A stretch of DNA of 51,916 bases. It comes from Deltaproteobacteria bacterium (GTDB lineage Bacteria; Desulfobacterota; Desulfobulbia; Desulfobulbales; Desulfurivibrionaceae). The translations under genes and the position numbers were made by a program. Positions 7,637 to 15,483 of the stretch are shown piece by piece. Position 1 is the first letter of the stretch, and every line of letters begins with the position of its first letter. The DNA lies in the NCBI GenBank assembly GCA_021847425.1, contig JAJZRF010000015.1, forward strand, positions 1 through 51,916, read 5' to 3'. Under the pieces are notes generated by a model. It saw nothing but the letters and a program-made list of their open reading frames with translations, had not been told where the DNA came from and ran no database searches.

Positions 7637-7821
7637 TTTTATTGTTTTGATATATATTGTATTAATAGTGGTATATAGTAGAATAAAGGTGATATAATTC
7701 AATTATAATTTTGGTCAAGGACAGTTTTTGGGGAAATCCGAGAGCAAGGAGGGGAGCTGGCAGGGCATCAAGGGGATTTGTGGGGTTGAATGTTTTTTGG
7801 GGAAACAAAGGAGGAGAAACA

Positions 7822-8979
7822 ATGCATTACACAGAGAAAAAAATATCAGGAATTTTCACGGCACGGAAGATGTCGCTTGCCATGGCCGGACTGTTGCTCG
7901 GCACGGTTTGTCTGTTGCCCCGGGCGGGTATGGCTCAGGTTAAGGGGCAGTGCGCCAATTGCCACACCATGCATAACAGTCAGGACGGTGCGCCCATGAA
8001 CAGTGCGTTCGGCACGAACACCGCGGCCACCGTGTATCGCGCCCTGACGAGAGGCGACTGTGTCGGCTGTCACACCGGGACGACTGCAACCGATCTGAAC
8101 CTCAACAACATTCCCAAGGTGAATCATACAGTTGCGCCAACAGCGGGAACCTTGGCTGGCGGCAGTTTTTACTGGGTGGGGACCGGCGCTGTGGATGCCG
8201 ACGGGCATAACGTGGTGGGGATATCAAGCGCAGACGCAAAATTGGGCCTCACTCCGCCGGGAGGCACGGCCTTGGCATCACAGTTGACCTGCGCCGGCAC
8301 CACGGGCTGTCATGGTGATAGAACCGTGGCGGATCAGTATGCCTCGATCAGCGGTTCGCATCATGCCCCGCCGCAGAACGCCGGAGGCGTAACCGGCGCT
8401 GTTGACGGCACAACCTTGGCCAATAGTTACCGTTTTCTCAAGGGAGTCGAGGGCATTGAGTCTGCTGACTGGGAACTCCCGACTAACCTCACCGCTGGCA
8501 ATCATAACCAGTATTACGGGGTGGCCCGGACCACGGATGCTACTGTTACTGGTACCATCAGCTCCCTCTGCGGGCAATGCCATGGCGCCTTCCATGCCGC
8601 AGCTACTAGTTCGCCCTCCACTGGGGTCGGGATCAGTTATGCCAACAACATGACCTCCCCTTGGGTACGCCACCCCACCGACTTTGACATGAACACCGTG
8701 AAGGCCAAAGAATACGGTGCATACGGGGGCGGGGTGATCGGCACAGGCGGCGGCGCCTATCAGCCCAACACGCCTGTGGGAAGCAATAGCATCTCGGGGG
8801 TGAAAGCCACGGTCCTGACTGCTCCCGGCGACGCTATTGTCTTGTGCGTCTCCTGCCACCGGGCCCATGGCAGCGATAAGCCCGATATGTTGCGCTGGGA
8901 TTACACCACCATGGTTACCGGTGGGACGGTACAAAATACTACCGGCTGTTTTGCCTGCCATACCACTAAAGATACTTGA
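7822..8979 (+). CDS. OmcS-like hexaheme c-type cytochrome, candidate nanowire subunit (paralog 1)
   Basis: This encodes 385 aa from ATG 7822, 5 nt after AAAGGAGGAG; the open frame extends upstream but has no start with a ribosome site. The signal peptide is cleaved near GMA-QVKG. Heme sites: CANCH (44-48), CVGCH, CAGTTGCH (157-164, CX5CH spacing), CGQCH, CVSCH and CFACH at the C-terminus. Order and surroundings follow Geobacter OmcS as I remember it: CxxCHTMHNS at the mature N-terminus, a GHN motif, PPGGTxxxxQLxC before heme 3, SYRFL, CxxCHxxFH then (W)VRHP, CxSCHRAHxS with a following RWD/RFN, and a terminal CxxCH. OmcS forms extracellular filaments of stacked hemes; whether this protein polymerises is inference. 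It is the first gene after the sigma-54 promoter and is followed by a strong hairpin, so it may be the most abundant product. Confidence 0.88.
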   Translation: MHYTEKKISGIFTARKMSLAMAGLLLGTVCLLPRAGMAQVKGQCANCHTMHNSQDGAPMNSAFGTNTAATVYRALTRGDCVGCHTGTTATDLNLNNIPKVNHTVAPTAGTLAGGSFYWVGTGAVDADGHNVVGISSADAKLGLTPPGGTALASQLTCAGTTGCHGDRTVADQYASISGSHHAPPQNAGGVTGAVDGTTLANSYRFLKGVEGIESADWELPTNLTAGNHNQYYGVARTTDATVTGTISSLCGQCHGAFHAAATSSPSTGVGISYANNMTSPWVRHPTDFDMNTVKAKEYGAYGGGVIGTGGGAYQPNTPVGSNSISGVKATVLTAPGDAIVLCVSCHRAHGSDKPDMLRWDYTTMVTGGTVQNTTGCFACHTTKDT

Positions 8980-9021
8980 TCCATGGCATAAAGAGCTCGT
9001 TGTCAGGGTTGGGATTTGATG

Positions 9022-9066
9022 AACACCGCGCCGGTCTGTTGGCAAAACCCCGGCGCGGTGTTTTAT
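9022..9066 (+). terminator. Strong hairpin terminator or attenuator after the first cytochrome gene
   Basis: AACACCGCGCCGG (9022-9034) and CCGGCGCGGTGTT (9050-9062) form a perfect 13-bp GC-rich stem with a 15-nt loop, followed by TTATT. The tail is short, so termination may be partial. That would let some transcription continue and make the first cytochrome mRNA the most abundant. Confidence 0.8.
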
Positions 9067-9154
9067 TGTGCCCAACCCGGCAGGAAGCCCTGCGGATTGG
9101 CGACTGCGGAAGGATTGACAGCCACATTAATTCCCCGGGGGGAGGTGAATTAAA

Positions 9155-10297
9155 ATGAGCCTGATGTGTCGCGCTGGATACATTCTCTTTTTTAGCGCCG
9201 TCCTAACTTGGGGTATGCAAACTCATCAGGCCTCGGCCAAGATGACCGGCCCTTGCTCCAACTGTCATACCATGCACAGCAGCCAGAATGGCGGCAGCAT
9301 GCAGTTTAACAACACGGCCAAGGTGGAGCGAAACCTGCTGCGGGGAGATTGCCTCGGTTGCCACGGGCAGGGAACCGCTCAGAAGATCGTCAACTTAAAC
9401 GGCAGCCAGATTCCTCAGGTCCTGCATTCCGACCCGAGCGGAGATCTGGCCGGAGGCAATTTTGCTTATATTACCGGCAGTAAAGGAACTGCCTCCGACA
9501 GCCATGGCCATAATGTGATTGATCTCGGCGCGGCATTTACAGAGAAAGTCTTGGTCAACATTCTGCCCGGCGGAATCAGGCAGTCGTTCCACGAAGATTA
9601 TATCGTAAACTCTTCAAATCTGACCTGTGCGGGGGTGAATGGATGCCATGGCTATCGGCTCACCGCTGGCACACCCACTGGTGTTGATGCAATGAAGGGT
9701 GCGCACCACAACAACGTGGACGGCCAGCTGCTGGTGGCCGACACCCCTGCAAACAGTTATCGCTTTCTTGTCGGGGTTAAAGGCTACGAGAACCAGACCG
9801 ACAAATGGCAAAACGTGAATGCCTCCAGCCACAACGAATATTACGGCGCCACTACCCCCATGACCTTGGGCTGCAGTGCCACCAGCTGTCATGGCAGCAT
9901 GGGTGTTTCTCCGCCAAACCACACGATCAGCGGATTTTGCGGCACCTGCCACGGCAATTTTCATACCCTCTCCGCAGGTGCCAGCGACGGCATCGGACCG
10001 GGCATAACCTCGCCGTTCATCCGGCACCCGAACGATATCGTGCTCCCGGCCTCCGGGGAATACAAGAATTACACAACCTACAGTGTCGAGGCTCCCATAG
10101 GCCGCACCACGGTACCAGCATCTGCCAGCAGCGTCGTTACCCCCGGCACCGATGTCGTGACCTGCCTCTCCTGTCATATGGCCCACGCCAGCCCGTATCC
10201 AGACATGCTGCGCTGGGATTACAGCAAGATGAATGCGCATCAAAGCGGTGATATAAACACGGGATGCTTTACCTGTCACACTGCCAAGGATACTTGA
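9155..10297 (+). CDS. OmcS-like heptaheme c-type cytochrome (paralog 2)
   Basis: This encodes 380 aa from ATG 9155, preceded by GGGAGGTGA. The signal peptide is cleaved near ASA-KM. Heme sites: CSNCH (34-38), CLGCH, CAGVNGCH (158-165, CX5CH), CSATSCH (240-246, CX4CH), CGTCH, CLSCH and CFTCH. It keeps the OmcS-like marks of paralog 1 (CHTMHSSQ, GHNV, LPGG, SYRFL, CHGNFH, IRHP, CLSCHMAHAS, LRWDYSK, CFTCHTAKDT). It has one extra heme site, the CX4CH, inserted before the fourth canonical position. It could be a second filament subunit or a cap/adaptor. It is separated from paralog 1 by 175 nt containing the hairpin, and is followed by a repeat. Confidence 0.85.
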   Translation: MSLMCRAGYILFFSAVLTWGMQTHQASAKMTGPCSNCHTMHSSQNGGSMQFNNTAKVERNLLRGDCLGCHGQGTAQKIVNLNGSQIPQVLHSDPSGDLAGGNFAYITGSKGTASDSHGHNVIDLGAAFTEKVLVNILPGGIRQSFHEDYIVNSSNLTCAGVNGCHGYRLTAGTPTGVDAMKGAHHNNVDGQLLVADTPANSYRFLVGVKGYENQTDKWQNVNASSHNEYYGATTPMTLGCSATSCHGSMGVSPPNHTISGFCGTCHGNFHTLSAGASDGIGPGITSPFIRHPNDIVLPASGEYKNYTTYSVEAPIGRTTVPASASSVVTPGTDVVTCLSCHMAHASPYPDMLRWDYSKMNAHQSGDINTGCFTCHTAKDT

Positions 10298-10300
10298 TTC

Positions 10301-10350
10301 GTAACTACTCAGGTGGATAGACCGAAGGTTGAAGGTTTTTAGGGAAAAAT
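10301..10350. repeat. Half copy of the interspersed repeat
   Basis: GTAACTACTCAGGTGGATAG at 10301-10320 is followed by ACCGAAGGTTGAAGGTTTTT and AGGGAAAAAT. This is the left arm of the repeat family, with no right arm nearby. It lies between the heptaheme and 16-heme genes. Confidence 0.85.
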
Positions 10351-10417
10351 TAGGGATAATCGCTTTTTACTCATCTGCGAGATGACTGGAAAAAAACAGT
10401 GGCGGGAGGAAAAGAAC

Positions 10418-12175
10418 TTGAAACGCGTTTTTGGTAATCCACAGAGCGGCAACAGGCCATTGGCGCCGGCGAGTCTGTTGCAAGGCATCCTTGCCGCATG
10501 GTGTATTCTGGTTGGGCTTGGTGTCTTTGCTGCCCCGTCTGTAACTTGGGCCGCGTCGGCGGAGATAACCGTGATTGCTCCGCTTGATGGCGCTTGGGTG
10601 ACCGGCAAGGAGCTTTTTCTGGCCGGCTCCGTCAACGGGGCGGAGGTCAAGGGGGTTGCCATTGACGGCGTGAGCAATAAGGCGCCCGGCGGAGTCATGC
10701 CGGTGGAGGGGGGGGCCTTTGGTACGATGATTACCCTCAGGGAAGGGGAGAATGTCATCACCTTGAGTGCCGATAAGCTCCAGAAGAAGGTGAAGGTTTT
10801 TTATGGGCCGGCGCAAAAAAGTAAGGTCGCGCCCAAGGGTTACAAACGTTTTTATGTCCACGGCAATCCCGTGGCTCTGGACTGTAAGGAGTGCCACAAG
10901 CAGCGGCGCGGCCAGTATGATTTTAAAAAGATTGTGCCGAGCCGGGCCAATTGCACTACGGGGAAATGCCATGCCAATATGGGCAAGGCCGCCCATGTGC
11001 ACGGACCGGTGGGCGCCGGGGTCTGCATTTCCTGTCACAACCCGCACGGCTCCTTCAACCCCAGGGCCATGGAGCGAACCGGGCAGGATCTCTGTCTGGT
11101 CTGCCATCAGGCCAAGCAGCAGGAGTTCAATGACAGCGTTGTGCATGAACCGGTAAAGGACGGCTGTGTCGATTGTCATAATCCCCATGAATCCCCGATG
11201 CGTTTTCAGTTGCGCGGGAACGGCTCCAGCGTCAGCAGCCTTTGCTTCAACTGTCATGAGGCCGCCCTCTTTACCAAATCCCACCGGCATGGGCCTGTGG
11301 GCGCTGGGGATTGTATAGCCTGTCATCGGCCCCATGCCAGTAAGCATAAACACCTGCTGATCGCCTCTCCTGCAAAAGGAGAGCTTTGTTTTCGCTGCCA
11401 TCAGGACCGCAAGGATGAATTCAGCATGAAGTTCGTCCATAAACCGGTGAGTGAAAATTGCAACAATTGTCACGATCCGCACAGTTCCGACAACCAGTTT
11501 CAGCTGATCAAAAAAAGCAGCGAGCTTTGTGCCGGATGCCACCAGAAGCTGAACCCCGCTGTTTACAATGATATTAAAACCGCGGTTTATAAGCATGCAC
11601 CTGTTGACCAGGGAAAGTGTACGGCGTGTCACCGGGTTCACTCCTCCAATGAAAAATATCTGTTGAAAAACACCACGGCGAAACTGTGTTTTAGCTGTCA
11701 CGATGAATTAGGCGATAAAGTCGCGGGCAGCCGGTACAAGCATGGGCCGGTCCAGACCGGTGATTGCACGGCCTGCCATAAGGCGCATGGTTCCAAGTAC
11801 AGTCGCCTTCTTGTGCGTTATTATCCCGAGGAGTTCTATAAGGACTACAGCCCTGAAAATTATGATCTTTGTTTCGGCTGCCACAACAAGGAGATTGCCA
11901 AAAATAAATTCACCAGCACCCTGACCAATTTCCGGGATGGGGAATACAATCTGCATTTCTTCCATGTCAACATGAAGAAAGGTCGAAATTGTGTTGCCTG
12001 CCACGATCCGCATGCCAGCAGCCAGGCAAAACACATCCGCACGGAGGTTCCCTTCGGTTCCTGGTCATACCCTATTTCTTTCACCAAAACCGAAACCGGG
12101 GGAACGTGTGTGGTGGGGTGCCACGCCCCGAGATCTTATGACCGGAAGAATCCAAAAATTAAACCGAGCAGGTAG
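10418..12175 (+). CDS. 16-heme periplasmic cytochrome c with N-terminal beta domain
   Basis: Start TTG 10418 is chosen because GGGAGG (10404-10409) lies 8 nt upstream; the ATG at 10382 lacks a ribosome site. The product is 585 aa. A signal segment is at about residues 18-48 (LLQGILAAWCILVGLGVFAA). A cysteine-free beta domain follows (about 49-130, ITVIAPLDGAW..GVAIDGV..LREGENVITLSA). The rest is doubled-CXXCH repeat: 14 canonical motifs (CKECH, CISCH, CLVCH, CVDCH, CFNCH, CIACH, CFRCH, CNNCH, CAGCH, CTACH, CFSCH, CTACH, CFGCH, CVACH). CTTGKCH (CX4CH) and a terminal CVVGCH (CX3CH) bring the total to 16 possible hemes. Recurrent HxPVxxGxCxxCHxPH units indicate a wire-like heme chain. The architecture equals that of the decaheme protein at 3217-4395. 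It probably carries electrons across the periplasm to the outer-membrane barrel encoded next. Confidence 0.88.
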   Translation: MKRVFGNPQSGNRPLAPASLLQGILAAWCILVGLGVFAAPSVTWAASAEITVIAPLDGAWVTGKELFLAGSVNGAEVKGVAIDGVSNKAPGGVMPVEGGAFGTMITLREGENVITLSADKLQKKVKVFYGPAQKSKVAPKGYKRFYVHGNPVALDCKECHKQRRGQYDFKKIVPSRANCTTGKCHANMGKAAHVHGPVGAGVCISCHNPHGSFNPRAMERTGQDLCLVCHQAKQQEFNDSVVHEPVKDGCVDCHNPHESPMRFQLRGNGSSVSSLCFNCHEAALFTKSHRHGPVGAGDCIACHRPHASKHKHLLIASPAKGELCFRCHQDRKDEFSMKFVHKPVSENCNNCHDPHSSDNQFQLIKKSSELCAGCHQKLNPAVYNDIKTAVYKHAPVDQGKCTACHRVHSSNEKYLLKNTTAKLCFSCHDELGDKVAGSRYKHGPVQTGDCTACHKAHGSKYSRLLVRYYPEEFYKDYSPENYDLCFGCHNKEIAKNKFTSTLTNFRDGEYNLHFFHVNMKKGRNCVACHDPHASSQAKHIRTEVPFGSWSYPISFTKTETGGTCVVGCHAPRSYDRKNPKIKPSR

Positions 12176-12386
12176 ATGGATATGGAAGGTTGAAGGTTGA
12201 AGACTGAAGTATATTTGAACTGAGTATTTATGATCTATATTATTTTCCCTAAAACCCTTCAGCCTTCGGTCTATCTACCTGGGCAGTTAGACTGAAGACT
12301 TAGGTATATCTGTCTGAGCTGAGTAGTTATGATCTATATTGTTATGCCCTGTAAACCTTCAGCCTTCGGTCTTCGGTCTATCCCCT
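12171..12386. repeat. Interspersed repeat copies between the 16-heme and barrel genes
   Basis: Two degenerate copies in opposing orientation. Recognisable blocks are GGAAGGTTGAAGG, AGACTGAAGTATATTTGAAC, CCTTCAGCCTTCGGTCTATC (twice, near 12257 and 12357) and GAGCTGAGTAGTTATGATC. The left end overlaps the last codons and stop of the 16-heme gene (CAGGTAGATGG resembles the repeat end CAGGTGGATAG), so an insertion may have replaced the original C-terminus. Confidence 0.75.
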
Positions 12387-12416
12387 GCCTGGCCCTGCCA
12401 AGGATGAGCAGGGAAA

Positions 12417-14561
12417 ATGGCGGGTAGGGTATTGTGGGGTAATTTTGTTTCACGTGTAGTTCTGTCGGCCCTTGTCGTGCTGTTGGCGGCTCCCGGCAGT
12501 GCGGTTGCCGTGCAGTCTCTGACCGCCAGTTGGCTTCATGAGGATACAAAAACCAACCCCACGGTGGATGAATACCTAGCAAGTTATTCTCTTGACATCA
12601 AACAGGAACTCACCGAGGCCATGTCCCTCCAGGAGGCCTTTCGCTACAACCGGGATTGGCGGGGGGCCGAGGACAGGGAAGGCTTTGATCCGAGTATGCG
12701 GTTTGCGGTCAAGAACGACCTGTTCGTGTTTGACCTGTTTGGCTCGGCCAGTGAACAACGAGATTCCATTTTGACAAACCGCAGCCGGCGGAGTTGGGAA
12801 TCCACCTGGGCCAGCAACTGGCAGAATCGTTTCTGGCCGGCGTTGCGCGCTTCGTATGGCAGGGATTTCAGCAAGGATGACGCAAATCCTCATCTGGAAG
12901 ATAGCGATAATACCCGCGAGTCCGCTGGCGTGGATTGGGATGTCGAGCTGTTTAAAACCCATTATAATTTCAATCGTACCCATCAGAACGATAATGCGAC
13001 GTTAGGAGAAACCACTTCCACCAATCACTTCGGGCGGCTGGACAGTTCCGGCCGCTTCTTTGACAATCGGCTCAGTCTTGGTTTTTCCCAGCAGTATTCA
13101 ACAAGCCAGACGGAATCTTCCACGGCGGTGGGGATTGGGGGATTTGCCCTTGTAAAACAGAACATCGCCCAGGTGTTGACAGGACATGATCTCACCCCGC
13201 TCGTCACCGATTCTGGCGAACTGAGCACCAACAGCCTGATGTCCGACGGTGATGTTTCGACCGTGTCCGGAATATACACGGACGGTTTTGATAATCCGCC
13301 ACTGAATATCGCCATCAGGGTCGATCTGCGGGAGGTTAACCAGATTTTTCTGTACACCGATAAAAATATCGGCGTGGTGGTTGCCGGCTCTTTCGTCATG
13401 GACCTCTACGACAGCCTAAATGGCACGGATTATCAGCGCATCCAGCAGAACGTCCCTTTTGTTTATAATTCCGTGAAAAACCGTTTTGAGCTCACGTTGA
13501 ACAGCGTCACCTCCCGGTGGTTAAAGTTGGTAATTACCAACAGCCCCCTGCAGCGGGTGGATTTTACGGAAATAGAGGCGTATGACCAGGTCGTTTCCTC
13601 AGAGCCATTTGTGTCCAGAAGAGATAAAACATTAAGCAATATCAGTGATATGAATATGGGGTACAAATTTTCGTCGGCACTGGGCATGACGTACAATCTT
13701 TCTCTTGAAAATGGGAATTATTCTTCCGCCATCGACTATCGTCGGCAAAATCATATCGGCGAGGTGCGTTGGACCCCGGGGGAATATCTTACCTCCGCCT
13801 TGGGCTTCAGTCAGAACATGGAAGCGATTGAAGGTTTGCCGGAGACCTTGAACAGGGCTTACACACTGCGCGTGGGTTCTCCGCCGGTCCCCAGCGTGGA
13901 TATGAATCTTGGCCTGTCCAAAACGGAGCGGTATCAAGATAAGAGTTTATTTTCCACCTCCTATGAGACGGGGCTTTACACCTCCGCCGCGCTTTATCCC
14001 GATCTTAATGCAAATCTTGATCTCACCTGCGGGCAAACGAAATATGAAAGTGCCACTTCGCTGGTCACACTGTATGGGCCGTTGTATGCGAATACAGGAA
14101 CAACGACCAGAACGTATGGCTCGCGCCTGACCATGACCGCCAGGCTCATTCCACGCTTGACTGCGGATTTGATTACCGATTATCAGGACATCCATGGTTC
14201 TGTCGCCACAGAAACAATGGATAACAAGCTCACCCTGAATTGGCGCGTGTCCGATATCCTTTCTCTTTTGACAACCGTCGGGCAAAACTGGCAAAACTGG
14301 CAAAGCGCGGGAGAGAACCTCCTGATGCAAACCACACTGGCGCCAACGGATAATACGCAATTTGCGGTAAGCTACTATGTTGCCACCGGCCTGAATGCCG
14401 CCAGCAGATATACCCTGAGCGGAAGTTGGGCCATTGGCCCTCATCTGACCCTGCAGGGGAATGTTTTATATGTGGAGCGGCAGCAGGCAAGTGCTGCTTA
14501 TGGGTTGTCAAGCGATGAGACGGACTGGCAGGCGAACACGCAACTGATAGCCAGATTTTGA
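12417..14561 (+). CDS. Outer-membrane beta-barrel protein with an inserted discoidin-like domain
   Basis: This encodes 714 aa with a signal peptide (VVLSALVVLLAAPGSAVAV). Long runs of alternating polar/hydrophobic residues with aromatic girdle residues fill residues about 50-240 and 405-714, and the protein ends in aromatic F (LIARF), the outer-membrane barrel signature recognised by BAM. Between the two barrel parts, residues about 255-390 look like an F5/8-type C (discoidin) beta-sandwich (IAIRVDLREVNQIFLYTD, YDSLNGTDYQRI, SRWLKLVITNS, FTEIEAYD), presumably in a loop or plug. No heme motif. By position it may be the outer-membrane conduit or the exit pore for the OmcS-like proteins. It does not look to me like MtrB/PioB (no N-terminal CXXC), so it may be a separate porin family. 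Confidence 0.8.
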   Translation: MAGRVLWGNFVSRVVLSALVVLLAAPGSAVAVQSLTASWLHEDTKTNPTVDEYLASYSLDIKQELTEAMSLQEAFRYNRDWRGAEDREGFDPSMRFAVKNDLFVFDLFGSASEQRDSILTNRSRRSWESTWASNWQNRFWPALRASYGRDFSKDDANPHLEDSDNTRESAGVDWDVELFKTHYNFNRTHQNDNATLGETTSTNHFGRLDSSGRFFDNRLSLGFSQQYSTSQTESSTAVGIGGFALVKQNIAQVLTGHDLTPLVTDSGELSTNSLMSDGDVSTVSGIYTDGFDNPPLNIAIRVDLREVNQIFLYTDKNIGVVVAGSFVMDLYDSLNGTDYQRIQQNVPFVYNSVKNRFELTLNSVTSRWLKLVITNSPLQRVDFTEIEAYDQVVSSEPFVSRRDKTLSNISDMNMGYKFSSALGMTYNLSLENGNYSSAIDYRRQNHIGEVRWTPGEYLTSALGFSQNMEAIEGLPETLNRAYTLRVGSPPVPSVDMNLGLSKTERYQDKSLFSTSYETGLYTSAALYPDLNANLDLTCGQTKYESATSLVTLYGPLYANTGTTTRTYGSRLTMTARLIPRLTADLITDYQDIHGSVATETMDNKLTLNWRVSDILSLLTTVGQNWQNWQSAGENLLMQTTLAPTDNTQFAVSYYVATGLNAASRYTLSGSWAIGPHLTLQGNVLYVERQQASAAYGLSSDETDWQANTQLIARF

Positions 14562-14574
14562 TCCAGCTCAAGAG

Positions 14575-15240
14575 ATGAACGTGGAGGAGAAAGGGCCAGT
14601 GGGGAACAAAGTGTGGCTGTCATCGGCATTGCTTGGACGGTCCGGATCATTTTTCGGATTGGAAAAGGTTTTTTTCTGCACGCTGCTGCTGGGAGTTTTT
14701 CTCGGCTTGACAGGCTGCAGCCTGCCATTTGTCGGGAAATCAAAGGCCTTTGTCCGGGAGAATGTGGACTTCGGGTTCGTTAAAAAAATTGCTGTTTTGC
14801 CAGTGGAAAACAACAGTAAGGACGAATTTGCGCCAGAACTTGTGAGGGATGTCATCATCACTCGCATCCTTGCCATGAAATTGTTTGATGTGACAGATAA
14901 AGGGCTGGTGGACAGCTTTTTAAAGGAAGAGGCCATCGACCCGGGCAAGCCTCTCGATACAGCAACGATAAAGAGGCTGGGACAGAAACTCAACGTGCAG
15001 TGCGTGTTGCTCACGACCTTGGACATTGCGGCGGACAGCCGCCAAGGGAGCATGAGCTACCCGGAAATTTCCGTTACCTTGCGGTTGTTGGAAGTGGAGA
15101 CGGGTCTGGTTATCTGGCAGGCTGGCGGCCATCAAAGTGGTGATTCCATTTGGCGCCGGCTGTTTGGTCTGGCTGGACGGGACAAGTATCAGGTAACGGT
15201 ATCGTTGGTGGAAGATATTCTTCGGACGATCCCGCGCTGA
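14575..15240 (+). CDS. CsgG/PelC/LpoB-fold lipoprotein 1
   Basis: This encodes 221 aa. Lipobox LTGC ends at C48, so the mature protein is a lipoprotein. The start is uncertain: ATG 14575 is weakly preceded, GTG 14599 follows GGAGGAG, and either keeps the lipobox. The mature domain begins KKIAVLPVENNSKDEFAPELVRDVI, then ITRILAMKLFDVTDKGLVDSFL and KRLGQKLNVQCVLLTTLDI, ending TLRLLEVETGLVIWQAGG. This alternation is the anticodon-binding-like fold shared by CsgG, PelC, LpoB and GNA1162-type proteins, which sit at the outer membrane, often as rings. It is 13 nt after the barrel gene, so an outer-membrane complex with that barrel is likely. It is the first of three such proteins here. Confidence 0.75.
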   Translation: MNVEEKGPVGNKVWLSSALLGRSGSFFGLEKVFFCTLLLGVFLGLTGCSLPFVGKSKAFVRENVDFGFVKKIAVLPVENNSKDEFAPELVRDVIITRILAMKLFDVTDKGLVDSFLKEEAIDPGKPLDTATIKRLGQKLNVQCVLLTTLDIAADSRQGSMSYPEISVTLRLLEVETGLVIWQAGGHQSGDSIWRRLFGLAGRDKYQVTVSLVEDILRTIPR

Positions 15241-15245
15241 TAATA

Positions 15246-15478
15246 GGAACTACTCAGGTGGATAGACAGAAGGTTGAAGGTTTTTAGGAAAAAATACAGA
15301 TATACTTCGGTCTTCAGCCTTTAGTCTAATTCTCAGGTTGGTAGACTGAAGGCTATTAGGCTGGAGGGCTGGAGATATTTTTACAATGTGTGGAGATTAC
15401 GGCCCATTGCCCATGATCTTGTCTGTTCGCTTTTGCAAACAGCCTTCAGCCTACAGCCTAAACAACCTGAGCAGTTAC
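15246..15478. repeat. Full copy of the interspersed repeat with terminal inverted ends, upstream of the four-helix-bundle gene
   Basis: The left end GGAACTACTCAGGT (15246-15259) and right end ACCTGAGCAGTTAC (15465-15478) are inverted copies matching at 12 of 14 positions. Inside are the usual blocks (AGAAGGTTGAAGG, ATACTTCGGTCTTCAGCC, AACAGCCTTCAGCCTACAGC) around an unrelated core at about 15380-15435. The right end lies 5 nt before the ATG of the four-helix-bundle gene, so the repeat must supply that gene's 5' region. Confidence 0.85.
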
Positions 15479-15483
15479 AAATA

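Larger units (their letters stand above)
7414..7821. other. Control region and leader of the cytochrome locus
   Basis: 408 nt without a gene. From left to right it holds a dyad at 7440-7471, an 11-bp inverted repeat (7554-7564 with 7603-7613), the sigma-54 promoter at 7620-7636 and an AT-rich stretch to about 7715. The remainder is an untranslated leader of about 176 nt, ending in a strong ribosome site, AAAGGAGGAG, before ATG 7822. I looked for c-di-GMP/cGAMP (GEMM) riboswitch core sequences in the leader and saw none. Confidence 0.8.

Noticed and set aside
7646-7821. GEMM (c-di-GMP/cGAMP) riboswitch in the leader of the cytochrome locus
   Set aside because: Such riboswitches precede cytochrome genes in Geobacter, but the conserved core (ACGCACAGGGCAAA, GGGACGCAAAGCC) is not found here.
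10367-11701. Long minus-strand frame (444 codons) opposite the 16-heme gene
   Set aside because: It mirrors the CXXCH repeat coding strand; repeated Met/Ala/Thr patterns come from the reverse of heme motifs.
12417-14561. MtrB/PioB-type decaheme-associated porin
   Set aside because: No N-terminal CXXC typical of MtrB and an unusual discoidin-like insertion; I call it only a beta-barrel.
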